Source: CAWIHA01 sp963835855 (GTDB lineage: Bacteria; Acidobacteriota; Terriglobia; Bryobacterales; Bryobacteraceae). Taken from it: 27,909 nucleotides of DNA. Position numbers and translations under genes: made by a program. The DNA lies in assembly GCA_963835855.1 (NCBI GenBank), contig CAWIHA010000017.1, positions 1-27,909 on the forward strand, written 5' to 3'. The notes under the pieces are model-generated. The model did not search any database and was not told the origin of the DNA. It worked only from the letters and a program-made list of their open reading frames with translations. This document shows, in pieces, positions 17,014-24,117 of this stretch. The first letter of the stretch is position 1. Every line of letters begins with the position of its first letter.

Positions 17014-17041
17014 TAAAATTCTGGATTACGCCAAACAAGGA
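17014..17041 (+). promoter_or_regulatory. -10-like box and ribosome binding site before the prolyl isomerase
   Basis: TAAAAT at 17014-17019 is the best -10 candidate in an otherwise very GC-rich stretch; no clear -35 is visible. AAGGA at 17037-17041 lies 10 nt before ATG 17052 and fixes that start. Confidence 0.4.
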
Positions 17042-17051
17042 ACTTTTCCAC

Positions 17052-18092
17052 ATGAAACTGATAATTTCTCTTGCAGCATTGGCTGCCACGGCGGTTTGGG
17101 CTCAAGCCCCCGCCGCATCATCGCAGAGTCCGGCTGCCGCGGCCGCGGCAGCCGCAAAGGCCGCCGTCGAGAAGCCGCAATCACAAGCAGCGCCGGCGGC
17201 ATCACCCCAAGCTCCTGCCAAACCTCCCGCCGCGCAGCCGAGCGTCAATGTGCTAACTCTGCCTCCGGATAAAATTGTCGCGACCGTAGACGGCAATAAA
17301 ATAACCGTGGGCGATCTCCAGACGTTGCTCAGCCCGGTCCCGCCGCAGGTGCAGCAGCAGTTGCTCAGGAACCCTCAGGTGCTGTTTGAGCGGTATGGCC
17401 TGATGAGGCGCCTAGCCGAGCAAGCGGTGGAAGCTAAACTCGACCAGACGAGTCCCGTGAAAGGCAAGCTCGAGAGCACGCGGATGCAGGTGCTCGCACA
17501 GGCGATGGTCGACCAGAAGTCCAACGGGTTCAAGACCACGCCCGACGAGGAGAAAAAGTACTACGAGAGCAAAAAAGACCAGTACGCTCAAGCCAAAGTG
17601 AAAGCGATCTACATCCCTTTCAGCACTGCGGCGAACCCGCCGGCCGATGACAAAGGGAAGAAGCCACTGACCGAGGCGGAGGCGAAGACGAAGGCGGATG
17701 GCCTGGTAAAACAGATTCGCGGCGGCGCCGATTTCGTCAAGCTGGTGAAAGAGAACTCGGGTGACGCGGGCTCGGCTGCCAAGGACGGCGACTTCGGCAC
17801 GATCCACAGGACCGATCCGCTGCCCGAGCCCATGAAGAGCGCGGTCCTGACGACCAAGCCCGGCGAGATCACAGAGCCGCTCCGGCAGGCCGCCGGGTTT
17901 TATATTTTCCGCGTCGAGGAAGTGGGCACGCAGCCCTTTGCAGAGGTGCAGGAGAGAATAGCGAAGGAGCTGGAGGGTGAAAAGTTCCGCGAATGGATGG
18001 ACTCGGTCCGGAAGAGCATCGACATCAAACTGGAAAGCGGGGTCTTCACAACGCCTTCGCAACCGCTCTCTCCCGTGCCGACGGTGAAGTAG
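17052..18092 (+). CDS. SurA/PpiC-type secreted peptidyl-prolyl isomerase
   Basis: Protein of 346 residues. Signal peptide (MKLIISLAALAATAVWA, cleavage near AQA), then a long Ala/Pro/Gln/Lys linker (about 18-65). A SurA-N-like helical chaperone region follows (about 70-180; ATVDGNKITVGDLQTLLSPV and helices). The parvulin rotamase domain is at about 180-290: AKVKAIYIPF, GADFVKLVKENSGD, DGDFGTIHRTDPLPEP, and AAGFYIFRVEEV. A C-terminal helix completes the SurA fold. It should assist folding of exported and outer-membrane proteins in the periplasm, possibly including the large secreted proteins in this window. ATG 17052 has AAGGA upstream; the longer open frame to 16914 is unsupported. The next ORF begins about 26 bp downstream on the same strand. 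Confidence 0.88.
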   Translation: MKLIISLAALAATAVWAQAPAASSQSPAAAAAAAAKAAVEKPQSQAAPAASPQAPAKPPAAQPSVNVLTLPPDKIVATVDGNKITVGDLQTLLSPVPPQVQQQLLRNPQVLFERYGLMRRLAEQAVEAKLDQTSPVKGKLESTRMQVLAQAMVDQKSNGFKTTPDEEKKYYESKKDQYAQAKVKAIYIPFSTAANPPADDKGKKPLTEAEAKTKADGLVKQIRGGADFVKLVKENSGDAGSAAKDGDFGTIHRTDPLPEPMKSAVLTTKPGEITEPLRQAAGFYIFRVEEVGTQPFAEVQERIAKELEGEKFREWMDSVRKSIDIKLESGVFTTPSQPLSPVPTVK

Positions 18093-18118
18093 AGCGCCGC
18101 GCATTGTGCGCGCGGCGG

Positions 18119-18655
18119 ATGGAGGCGGCGCTGGCCCGCCTGCCTGAGTTGTCGGGGCAGCCGGTCCGCATCCGGTTCGCCCCTAGATTACGGGCATACG
18201 GAGGCCGGCTGCTTTCAGGCGGCGCGAGAGGCGAAGCCGTCCACGCCGGCTCGCATTTGCGGAAGCGCCAGGTGGTGCTCGAATCGGAGCTGATCGAGGA
18301 TTCTGCGGAGCTGACGCGCGTGTTCCTGCACGAATTGTTTCATTTCATCTGGCTGCGCGCCGGCAACGCACTGCGGCACTCCTACGAAGAGTTGCTGGAA
18401 GGCGAAGTGCGGCGGCACGTGCGCGGGGAGCTGGGCTGGTCGGCTGAGCAGAGGAAGCGATCGCTGCGGCCGCATGACTACCGGGACCGCAGCCGCCGGT
18501 GGCGCGAATATGTTTGCGAGAGCTTCTGTGACTCGGCGGCGTGGCTGCTCGGGCTCAAACGCATGCATGACGAGTTCACGCTGGCGCCGCGCTTCCGGCA
18601 GGCACGCCGGCGCTGGTTCAAAGGCCTGCTTAGCCGGACGGAAATCGCCATCTGA
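18119..18655 (+). CDS. Small HELFH-containing putative metalloprotein
   Basis: Protein of 178 residues from ATG 18119. It carries a zincin-type HExxH (VFLHELFHFIW; H71, E72, H75 from this start), an acidic stretch YEELLEGEVRRH shortly after, and a conserved-looking YVCESFCDSAAWLLGL near 145-160 that could supply a third metal ligand. It has no signal peptide and no membrane helix, and is rich in Arg. No named family is recognised. The frame is open upstream into the prolyl isomerase gene, and TTG 18104 is another start. Tight spacing on the same strand suggests co-transcription with that gene. A metallopeptidase activity is suggested by the motif but not shown. Confidence 0.6.
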   Translation: MEAALARLPELSGQPVRIRFAPRLRAYGGRLLSGGARGEAVHAGSHLRKRQVVLESELIEDSAELTRVFLHELFHFIWLRAGNALRHSYEELLEGEVRRHVRGELGWSAEQRKRSLRPHDYRDRSRRWREYVCESFCDSAAWLLGLKRMHDEFTLAPRFRQARRRWFKGLLSRTEIAI

Positions 18656-18696
18656 CGCCGCGTTCGAGCCGTCGGCGGAGCGCCAAGCGTTGCCGA

Positions 18697-18757
18697 TATA
18701 ATTGAAGGACAGCGTCTGCCTCGGAACTGCCCATTTTACGGCAACGCCGCATCAGGA
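18697..18757 (+). promoter_or_regulatory. TATAAT box and Shine-Dalgarno before tlpA-like gene
   Basis: TATAAT at 18697-18702 is a perfect -10 match, without a convincing -35. AGGAG at 18753-18757 is 7 nt before GTG 18765 and decides the GTG start. Confidence 0.45.
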
Positions 18758-18764
18758 GAACTTA

Positions 18765-19337
18765 GTGTTTCGTGGAATCATCGCCCCAATGGCGCTGCTG
18801 TGCCTGTGGCTGAGTGCATGTTCTTCTAGCAGCAAGACGGTGGTCAGGCCGGAGAACGAACGGAGGACGGCTCCGAACTTTGCGCTGAAAGACGCCGACG
18901 GCAGGACGGTGCAGCTATCCGATTACCACGGAAAAGTGATCCTGCTGAACTTCTGGGCGACGTGGTGCGGGCCCTGCGAGATCGAGATTCCCTGGTTCAT
19001 CGATTTTGAACGGCAGCTCAAGGGGCAGGGTTTCGTGGTGATCGGCATCTCCATGGACGACGAAGGCTGGCCGGTCGTGAGACCGTTTATATCCCGGTTT
19101 GGCGTCAACTACCCGGTGCTGCTGGGCAACGATTCGATCGGTCAACTCTACGGCGGAATCGATTCCTTACCGACCACGTTCCTCGTCGACCGCGAGGGCA
19201 GGATTGCCGCCGTGCACGTTGGGCTGGTCAGCAAGAGCAGGTATGAGAACGACATTAAGACAGTTTTGGAAGGCCCCCAGCGCAGCGCTGGCATTGGCGG
19301 CTCTGGTTATCCAGCCGTTCTTATTCGGGCAAGGTAG
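18765..19337 (+). CDS. TlpA/ResA-like thioredoxin-fold lipoprotein
   Basis: Protein of 190 residues. The GTG start is supported by AGGAG 7 nt upstream. The signal sequence ends in a lipobox (LWLSAC, Cys19), so it is predicted to be membrane-anchored in the periplasm. The AhpC/TSA-redoxin fold carries the active site NFWATWCGPC (C68, C71), and the cis-proline loop is SLPTTF (P136). It also has the TlpA-type opening APNFALKDADGRTVQLSDYH. Family members reduce disulfides, for example in cytochrome c maturation or in resolving wrongly paired cysteines. The following DsbD-alpha-like gene overlaps its 3' end by 95 bp, and the two probably act in the same thiol pathway. The last about 20 residues (RSAGIGGSGYPAVLIRAR) extend beyond the usual fold and are encoded in the overlap. 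Confidence 0.88.
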   Translation: MFRGIIAPMALLCLWLSACSSSSKTVVRPENERRTAPNFALKDADGRTVQLSDYHGKVILLNFWATWCGPCEIEIPWFIDFERQLKGQGFVVIGISMDDEGWPVVRPFISRFGVNYPVLLGNDSIGQLYGGIDSLPTTFLVDREGRIAAVHVGLVSKSRYENDIKTVLEGPQRSAGIGGSGYPAVLIRAR

Positions 19338-19737
19338 TGCGATCCTTTCCGTGGCGCCGCCGGCGCAAGTGACGGCCAAACGGAACGGCCGCGTCGAAGT
19401 GAAGCTCGCGGTCCACGTCCAGAGCGGATACCATGTCAACAGCAACGCTCCGGCCGATGCATACCTGATCCCGCTCCGGCTGCGCTGGGAGGCCGGCCCG
19501 CTCGCCGCGGCCGAAATCGTTTACCCGAAGCCGGAGTTGGAGCAGTACGAGTTCTCGGAAAAACCTCTGGCGGTGTTCACCGGCGATTTCGATATTCTCA
19601 CGTGGTTCCACGCCGGCCCCAAGGCGCCGGCCGGTCCCGGCGTCTTGACCGGCAAGCTGCGATACCAGGCTTGCAACCACACCACTTGCTTCGCGCCGAA
19701 GACGGCCGAGGTCCAACTGCCGTACCAGATAAAGTAG
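19243..19737 (+). CDS. Secreted DsbD N-terminal (alpha) domain protein
   Basis: Protein of 164 residues resembling only the N-terminal periplasmic domain of DsbD. Signal peptide MRTTLRQFWK then a hydrophobic stretch, with cleavage near FGQG. The beta-sandwich follows (VEVKLAVHVQSGYHVNSNAP, IPLRLRWE), ending in YQACNHTTCFAP with the redox cysteines C144 and C149. In full DsbD this domain passes electrons from the membrane domain to periplasmic partners. Here the membrane and thioredoxin domains are absent, so it probably exchanges electrons with the TlpA-like protein encoded just upstream. The ATG at 19243 lies 95 bp inside the upstream gene in another frame. Its ribosome binding site is weak, so a somewhat later start cannot be excluded, but this one gives a good signal peptide. 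Confidence 0.75.
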   Translation: MRTTLRQFWKAPSAALALAALVIQPFLFGQGSAILSVAPPAQVTAKRNGRVEVKLAVHVQSGYHVNSNAPADAYLIPLRLRWEAGPLAAAEIVYPKPELEQYEFSEKPLAVFTGDFDILTWFHAGPKAPAGPGVLTGKLRYQACNHTTCFAPKTAEVQLPYQIK

Positions 19738-19747
19738 AGCCGGAGCC

Positions 19748-19823
19748 GGTCTCATAAATCTCGAAATGGGTTCGAACCCGCTGAACAAAAGCTCCAGATT
19801 CGTCTTGCGCGGCCTATGAGACC
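19748..19823 (+). promoter_or_regulatory. Inverted repeat enclosing the GT9 start codon
   Basis: GGTCTCATA (19748-19756) is perfectly complementary to TATGAGACC (19815-19823), which contains the GT9 start codon ATG at 19816. A nested AATCT/AGATT pair (19757-19761 and 19796-19800) continues the stem, and the loop contains the 12-bp palindrome GGGTTCGAACCC (19768-19779). Folded in mRNA, it would hide the start codon, so it may regulate translation. Confidence 0.45.
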
Positions 19824-20760
19824 AGCCCCAGCCTCGCGCCGCTTGATCATCCGGCCGGGAGCGATTGGCGATGTAATCCTCGCGCTGCCGGCAATCGAGA
19901 GCCTGCGCGCGGAATACACCGAGGTTTGGGTCGCTTCGCAGAACGTTCCCCTGATTCGCTGGGCCGACCGGGTGCGCTCCATCGCCGAAACCGGGCTCGA
20001 CTGGATTGGCATTCCCGATCGCGAGCCGCCGCGGCGCACGCTCGAGCTGCTCTCCGCATTCAATTCGATCGTCTCCTGGTACGGCGCGAAGCGCGAGGAG
20101 TTCCGGTCCGCGGTAGCGGGCTTTCCGTTTCAATTCCTGCCCGCATTGCCGCAGGAGCCGGCTGGCCTTCATGCCGTGGATTTCTTCCTGCAACAGGTAG
20201 GGCAACCGTGCGGCGCGGTTCCGCGGGTTGCATGTGCACGCACTCCCAGGGACTTCGCGGCGATTCATCCGTTCTCGGGCAGCGCGAAAAAGAACTGGCC
20301 GCTGGAACGATTTCGCGAGGTTGCCGCGAGGCTGAATGCACCGGTTAAGTGGTGCGTGGGGCCCGAGGAAGGCGGACTGCGCCAGCAGGCCGCCGCGGGG
20401 CGGAGTAACACAGCCGCGGATATCGAAGGCAACGTTCCAGTCCCCCTTCCTGGAGAGATCCTCGAGGACGCGGTGCGCATCGCGGATCTGTATGAGCTGG
20501 CGTGCTGGCTGGCCGGCGCGCGGCTGTACATCGGAAACGACTCCGGGATTACGCACCTGGCAGCGGCGGCAGGAACGCCGGTGATTGCGCTGTTCGGCCC
20601 GACGGACGCGAGGATTTGGGCGCCCAGGGGCGAGCATGTGAGAGTGATTGCGCGCGAGCGGCTTGACCAGATTACGCCGGGAGAGGTTCTGCGCAGCGCA
20701 AGCGAGATGCTTAGCGCGCCGGAGGACGCCAGCGAAGCACAGGCTTGCGGGCCGCGCTGA
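19816..20760 (+). CDS. Glycosyltransferase family 9 (heptosyltransferase-like)
   Basis: Protein of 314 residues with the GT-B fold of ADP-heptose:LPS heptosyltransferases, a cytosolic enzyme adding a heptose or related sugar to the LPS core. Family marks: the N-terminal LIIRPGAIGDVILALPAIES (10-29), HPFSGSAKKNWPLERF (151-166), and the C-terminal donor-binding stretch GNDSGITHLAAAAGTPVIAL (240-259) followed by FGPTDARIWAP (260-270). The length is slightly shorter than WaaC/WaaF. The acceptor cannot be deduced. Its last 50 bp overlap the 3' end of gcvPB on the opposite strand. Translation may be affected by the inverted repeat over the start codon. Its neighbours on the same strand are envelope genes. 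Confidence 0.9.
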   Translation: MRPAPASRRLIIRPGAIGDVILALPAIESLRAEYTEVWVASQNVPLIRWADRVRSIAETGLDWIGIPDREPPRRTLELLSAFNSIVSWYGAKREEFRSAVAGFPFQFLPALPQEPAGLHAVDFFLQQVGQPCGAVPRVACARTPRDFAAIHPFSGSAKKNWPLERFREVAARLNAPVKWCVGPEEGGLRQQAAAGRSNTAADIEGNVPVPLPGEILEDAVRIADLYELACWLAGARLYIGNDSGITHLAAAAGTPVIALFGPTDARIWAPRGEHVRVIARERLDQITPGEVLRSASEMLSAPEDASEAQACGPR

Positions 20761-22195
20761 CTTCATCCACGCGGCCGATGCGGGTGTGGTGGGGCGCCTT
20801 GAGCACCAGCTCGGGATCCTCTTCGACTTCGCGCGCGATCGAGACGAGCGCATCAATGAACAGGTCGATCTCGCGTTTGCTCTCCGTCTCGGTCGGCTCG
20901 ATCATCAGCGCGCCGGCCACGATGAGCGGGAAGCTGGCCGTGTAAGGATGGAATCCATAATCGATGAGGCGCTTGGCGATATCGCCGGTGCGGACACCAC
21001 GCTTGGCCTGGCGCGCATCGCTGAACACGCACTCGTGCATCGAAGGCGCATGGTGCGGCAAATCGTAGTACGGCAGCAAGCCCTTGCGAATGTAATTGGC
21101 GTTCAGCACGGCATCCATGGTTGCCTTTCGCAGCCCTTCGCCGCCGTGCGCCATGATGTAAGCCAGCGCGCGCACCAACACGCCGAAGTTGCCGTAAAAG
21201 GCGCGCACGCGGCCGATCGACTGCGGACGATCGTAATCGAACGTCCAACGGCCGCCTGCCCGCCTCAGGCGCGGCACGGGCAGAAACGGCTCCAGGCACG
21301 CCTTCACGGCGACCGGGCCGCTGCCTGGACCGCCACCGCCGTGCGGCGTCGAAAAGGTCTTGTGCAGGTTCAAGTGCATTACATCGACACCGCTATCGCC
21401 CGGCCGCGTGACACCCACCAGCGCGTTCATGTTCGCGCCGTCCATGTAAAGCAGCGCACCCTTGGCGTGCAGGATATCCGCGATCTTCCGGATGTTCGTT
21501 TCGAACACGCCCAGGGTGTTCGGGTTGGTGATCATCAGCGCGGCGGTGTTCTCATCGACGGCGCGCGCCAACAGATCGAGATCCAGCATACCGAGGCTGT
21601 TCGATTTGATGTTCTCGACGGAGTAACCGGCAATCGCGGCCGTAGCGGGATTGGTGCCATGGGCAGAGTCGGGAATGAGCACCTTCTGGCGTGGGTTGCC
21701 TCGCGATTCGTGTGCCGCCCGCACGAGGAGGATGCCTGTGAGCTCGCCATGCGCCCCGGCCGCCGGCTGTAGCGTGATGGCGTCCATGCCGGTGATTTCC
21801 AGGAGCGCGGCCTCCAGAAGCGCCATGATCTCCATGGCGCCTTGCGAAAGCGATTCGGGCTGGTAAGGATGCGCCCAGGCAAGGCCCTCGATGCGCGCCA
21901 CCGCTTCGTTGACGCGCGGGTTGTATTTCATGGTGCACGAGCCGAGCGGATATATGCCCAGATCGATTGCGTAATTCCAGGTGGAAAGGCGCGTGAAATG
22001 GCGGATTGTCTCGACCTCGCTTACCTCGGGAAAGCCTTCGATCCCGGCGCGCACGTTGGCCGCACCGAGCGCTTCGGCCGCATCTGCGGGCGGCACGTCG
22101 AGCTCCGGGAGTTGATAGCCCTTCTTGCCGGGCGAACTTAGCTCGAAGAGCAGCGGCTCGTTCTGGCTGATGTGGGTTCGCGCCTGGCGAATCAT
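20711..22195 (-). CDS. gcvPB: Glycine dehydrogenase (decarboxylating) subunit 2
   Basis: C-terminal, PLP-binding half of the split P-protein (494 residues). With GcvPA it decarboxylates glycine and transfers the aminomethyl group to the lipoyl arm of GcvH. The PLP lysine is visible in LNLHKTFSTPHGGGGPGSGP (K279). Other marks are YPLGSCTMKYNPR (82-94), LQPAAGAHGELTG (142-154), PDSAHGTNPA (175-184) and the typical end VDEVSAARKPVLRWRPP. The ATG at 22195 overlaps the gcvPA stop as ATGA, ensuring coupled expression of the two subunits. The 3' end overlaps the convergent GT9 gene by 50 bp, yet the C-terminus is conserved, so the overlap is real coding on both strands. Last gene of the cluster. Confidence 0.95.
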   Translation of the reverse strand: MIRQARTHISQNEPLLFELSSPGKKGYQLPELDVPPADAAEALGAANVRAGIEGFPEVSEVETIRHFTRLSTWNYAIDLGIYPLGSCTMKYNPRVNEAVARIEGLAWAHPYQPESLSQGAMEIMALLEAALLEITGMDAITLQPAAGAHGELTGILLVRAAHESRGNPRQKVLIPDSAHGTNPATAAIAGYSVENIKSNSLGMLDLDLLARAVDENTAALMITNPNTLGVFETNIRKIADILHAKGALLYMDGANMNALVGVTRPGDSGVDVMHLNLHKTFSTPHGGGGPGSGPVAVKACLEPFLPVPRLRRAGGRWTFDYDRPQSIGRVRAFYGNFGVLVRALAYIMAHGGEGLRKATMDAVLNANYIRKGLLPYYDLPHHAPSMHECVFSDARQAKRGVRTGDIAKRLIDYGFHPYTASFPLIVAGALMIEPTETESKREIDLFIDALVSIAREVEEDPELVLKAPHHTRIGRVDEVSAARKPVLRWRPPAR

Positions 22196-23547
22196 TGTGG
22201 CTTACTTGCTCCCGCCCGGCGGCGCAGAGGCTCTGCGGCGCGATGAATAGCGCTGGCCACAGCGTCGATGTGCTCGCGCCGGATCATTTCCGTAGCGCAC
22301 AGCAGCATGCAGCCAGAGAGCTCGGGATAGAAGGGCCCGAGCGCGAGACCGCCGATGATCTTCTCTTCGAGCAGCTTTTCGTTCACAGTCTCGGGATTGC
22401 CGGCGGCGGCGACAAACTCATTGAAGAACGGCCCGGTGAAGCGCAGCGGCACACGCGAAGCGAGATAGTGCACCTTGGCAAGGTTCTGCTGGGCCAACTC
22501 GCGCAGGCCCTGTTTGCCGTAGACCGCCATGAAGACCGTGGCCATGAGCGCGATGAGCGCCTGATTGGTACAGATGTTCGAAGTCGCTTTCTCGCGCCGG
22601 ATGTGCTGCTCGCGCGTCGCCAGCGTGAGGCAGAAAGCGCGGTTGCCGCGCGAATCGACCGTTTCCCCAACCAAACGGCCCGGCAACTGACGGACGTACT
22701 CTTCTTTCGCGGCGATGATTCCGGCGTACGGTCCGCCATAACTCGGGGAGATTGCGAAGGATTGCAACTCGCCCGCTACGATATCGGCGTCCGCGGGAGG
22801 CGCCAGGAGGCCCAGCGCGACGGCTTCGGTAAAAACATCGACGAGCAGCGCGCCCACACGGTGCGCTACATCGGCGAGCGCGGGAATATCCTCGACAATG
22901 CCGAAGAAATTCGGCGATTGGACGATCACCGCGGCGGCGCTTTGATCCAATTTGGCTTCGAGGTCTTTGAGATCCACATGGCCGGCGGCGGGATGGTAGC
23001 CGAATTCCTGGACCGCTAGCCCCTGGCTCTTCGCGTATGTCGCAAGGACGGCGCGGTATTCAGGGTGCACAGTGCGGGCAACGAGCAGCCGCTGGCGGCC
23101 GCCAGCGCGCACGGCCATCATCGCCGCCTCGGCCAGGGCGGTCGAGCCATCGTACATCGAGGCGTTCGCCACGTCCATCGCAGTCAACTGGCATAGCATC
23201 GTCTGGAACTCAAAGATACTGGTCAGCGTGCCTTGAGATATCTCGGCCTGATACGGCGTGTAGGAGGTGAGGAACTCGCCTCGGGAAACGATGGCGTCAA
23301 CGAGGATGGGGCGGTAATGGCAGTAAGCCCCAGCGCCGAGGAAACACGGGTAACCGTTGGCGTTTTGAGCGCCGCGCGCGCGGAAGTACTCGATAATTTC
23401 GTACTCGGACTTGCCAGGCTCTATGGCTAGCGGCCGTTTCAGCCTGGCTTCCTCGGGCAGCGCGGCGAATAGGTCCTCGAGAGAACTCACGCCGCAAGCC
23501 TGTAACATCTCGCGGCGCTCAGATTCCGAATGAGGAAGATAGCGCAA
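22192..23547 (-). CDS. gcvPA: Glycine dehydrogenase (decarboxylating) subunit 1
   Basis: N-terminal half of the split P-protein, 451 residues from the start chosen here. Family marks: RYLPHSESERREML at the N-terminus, FLGAGAYCHYRPILVDAIVS, FLTSYTPYQAEISQGTLTSI and FEFQTMLCQLTAMDVANASM, YDGSTALAEAA, and SYGGPYAGIIAAKEEYVRQL with PGRLVGETVD. I chose TTG 23547 because GGAG precedes it by 8 nt and translation then begins exactly at the conserved MRYLPHS; the open frame extends upstream to an ATG at 23595 (MARQAGGGRLDSGVSHL), whose extra residues do not belong to the family. The stop overlaps gcvPB (ATGA). About 180 bp containing a large inverted repeat separates it from gcvH. Confidence 0.93.
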   Translation of the reverse strand: MRYLPHSESERREMLQACGVSSLEDLFAALPEEARLKRPLAIEPGKSEYEIIEYFRARGAQNANGYPCFLGAGAYCHYRPILVDAIVSRGEFLTSYTPYQAEISQGTLTSIFEFQTMLCQLTAMDVANASMYDGSTALAEAAMMAVRAGGRQRLLVARTVHPEYRAVLATYAKSQGLAVQEFGYHPAAGHVDLKDLEAKLDQSAAAVIVQSPNFFGIVEDIPALADVAHRVGALLVDVFTEAVALGLLAPPADADIVAGELQSFAISPSYGGPYAGIIAAKEEYVRQLPGRLVGETVDSRGNRAFCLTLATREQHIRREKATSNICTNQALIALMATVFMAVYGKQGLRELAQQNLAKVHYLASRVPLRFTGPFFNEFVAAAGNPETVNEKLLEEKIIGGLALGPFYPELSGCMLLCATEMIRREHIDAVASAIHRAAEPLRRRAGASKPQ

Positions 23548-23597
23548 GTGACTTACTCCGCTGTCGAGGCGTCCCCCGCCCGCTTGCCGCGCCATAA

Positions 23598-23725
23598 ACG
23601 CGCTGAAGAACCGGAAAACTCGACCGCTCCCTCACGGTCGCGGCCCGGTAATCGGCTGCCGAGATTGAAGACCGTTTTCGAGCTACGGCCATCAGGGAGC
23701 GCTCCAAACCGGTTCTTCAACACGC
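23598..23725. repeat. Large imperfect inverted repeat between gcvH and gcvPA
   Basis: The left arm (23598-23647, GCTGAAGAACCGG ... CCGCTCCCTCACGGTCGCGGC) and the right arm (23679-23725) are inverted copies. Shared blocks are GAAGAACCGG, CGCTCCCT and GG(T/C)CG..GC, with about 31 bp between the arms. The right arm ends 2 bp before the gcvH stop codon. A related half-element lies at 16361-16411. This looks like a REP/MITE-type repeat that can fold into a long hairpin in the gcv mRNA. Confidence 0.6.
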
Positions 23726-23727
23726 TC

Positions 23728-24117
23728 CTAACTCTCGGCTGCCGTGTATTTCTCGTAATCCGCGGCCGAGAGCAACTGGCGGACCTGCTCGGGAGCGCTG
23801 AGCCTGATCTTGACCAGCCACGCGGACCCGTGCGGGTCCTGGTTCAGCTTTTCCGGGGCCTCGGCCAGCGTCATATTCGCTTCGACCACTTCGCCAGAAA
23901 CCGGCGCGTAAATATCCGATACGGCTTTGACGGACTCGACCGAGCCGAGAGCTTTGCCCTGCTCCACCTGCGTGCCGGGCTTTGGCAAATCGACATAAAC
24001 TATGTCGCCCAATTCCTTCTGGGCGTGGTCAGTAATGCCGATCGTGCCGATGCCACCCTCCACCCGCACCCATTCATGCTCCTTCGTGTAACGGAAGTCT
24101 TCAGGATATGCGTTCAT
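23728..24117 (-). CDS. gcvH: Glycine cleavage system H protein
   Basis: Lipoyl carrier of 129 residues that shuttles the aminomethyl group between the P, T and L proteins. The lipoylation site is clear: GSVESVKAVSDIYAPVSGEV, with K64. The flanking fold is typical (RYTKEHEWVRVEGGIGTIGI at 9-28, GDIVYVDLPKPG at 37-48, and the C-terminal helix after AWLVKI). The length is normal for the family. The ATG at 24117 overlaps the gcvT stop (TGA at 24116-24114) by four bases, so translation is coupled. No lipoate ligase, lipoyl synthase or L-protein gene is in the window. Confidence 0.96.
   Translation of the reverse strand: MNAYPEDFRYTKEHEWVRVEGGIGTIGITDHAQKELGDIVYVDLPKPGTQVEQGKALGSVESVKAVSDIYAPVSGEVVEANMTLAEAPEKLNQDPHGSAWLVKIRLSAPEQVRQLLSAADYEKYTAAES

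Noticed and set aside
18765..19737. Frameshifted single TlpA-DsbD fusion gene
   Set aside because: The TlpA-like protein is complete with its own stop, and the DsbD-alpha frame has its own ATG and signal peptide; overlapping genes explain the data better.
19768..19779. tRNA-like T-arm (GGGTTCGAACCC) preceded by a CTCATAA anticodon-like loop
   Set aside because: No acceptor or D stem can be built, the anticodon stem pairs poorly and the proper T-stem geometry fails; it is better explained as a palindrome in the loop of the 19748-19823 inverted repeat.
19321..20856. 511-codon minus-strand open frame across the GT9 gene
   Set aside because: Arg/Pro-rich shadow of GT9 and neighbouring genes in GC-rich DNA; no domain, while the plus strand encodes a clear GT9 protein.
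20648..21772. 374-codon plus-strand open frame antisense to gcvPB
   Set aside because: Shadow of gcvPB; the minus strand has the PLP lysine and all family motifs.
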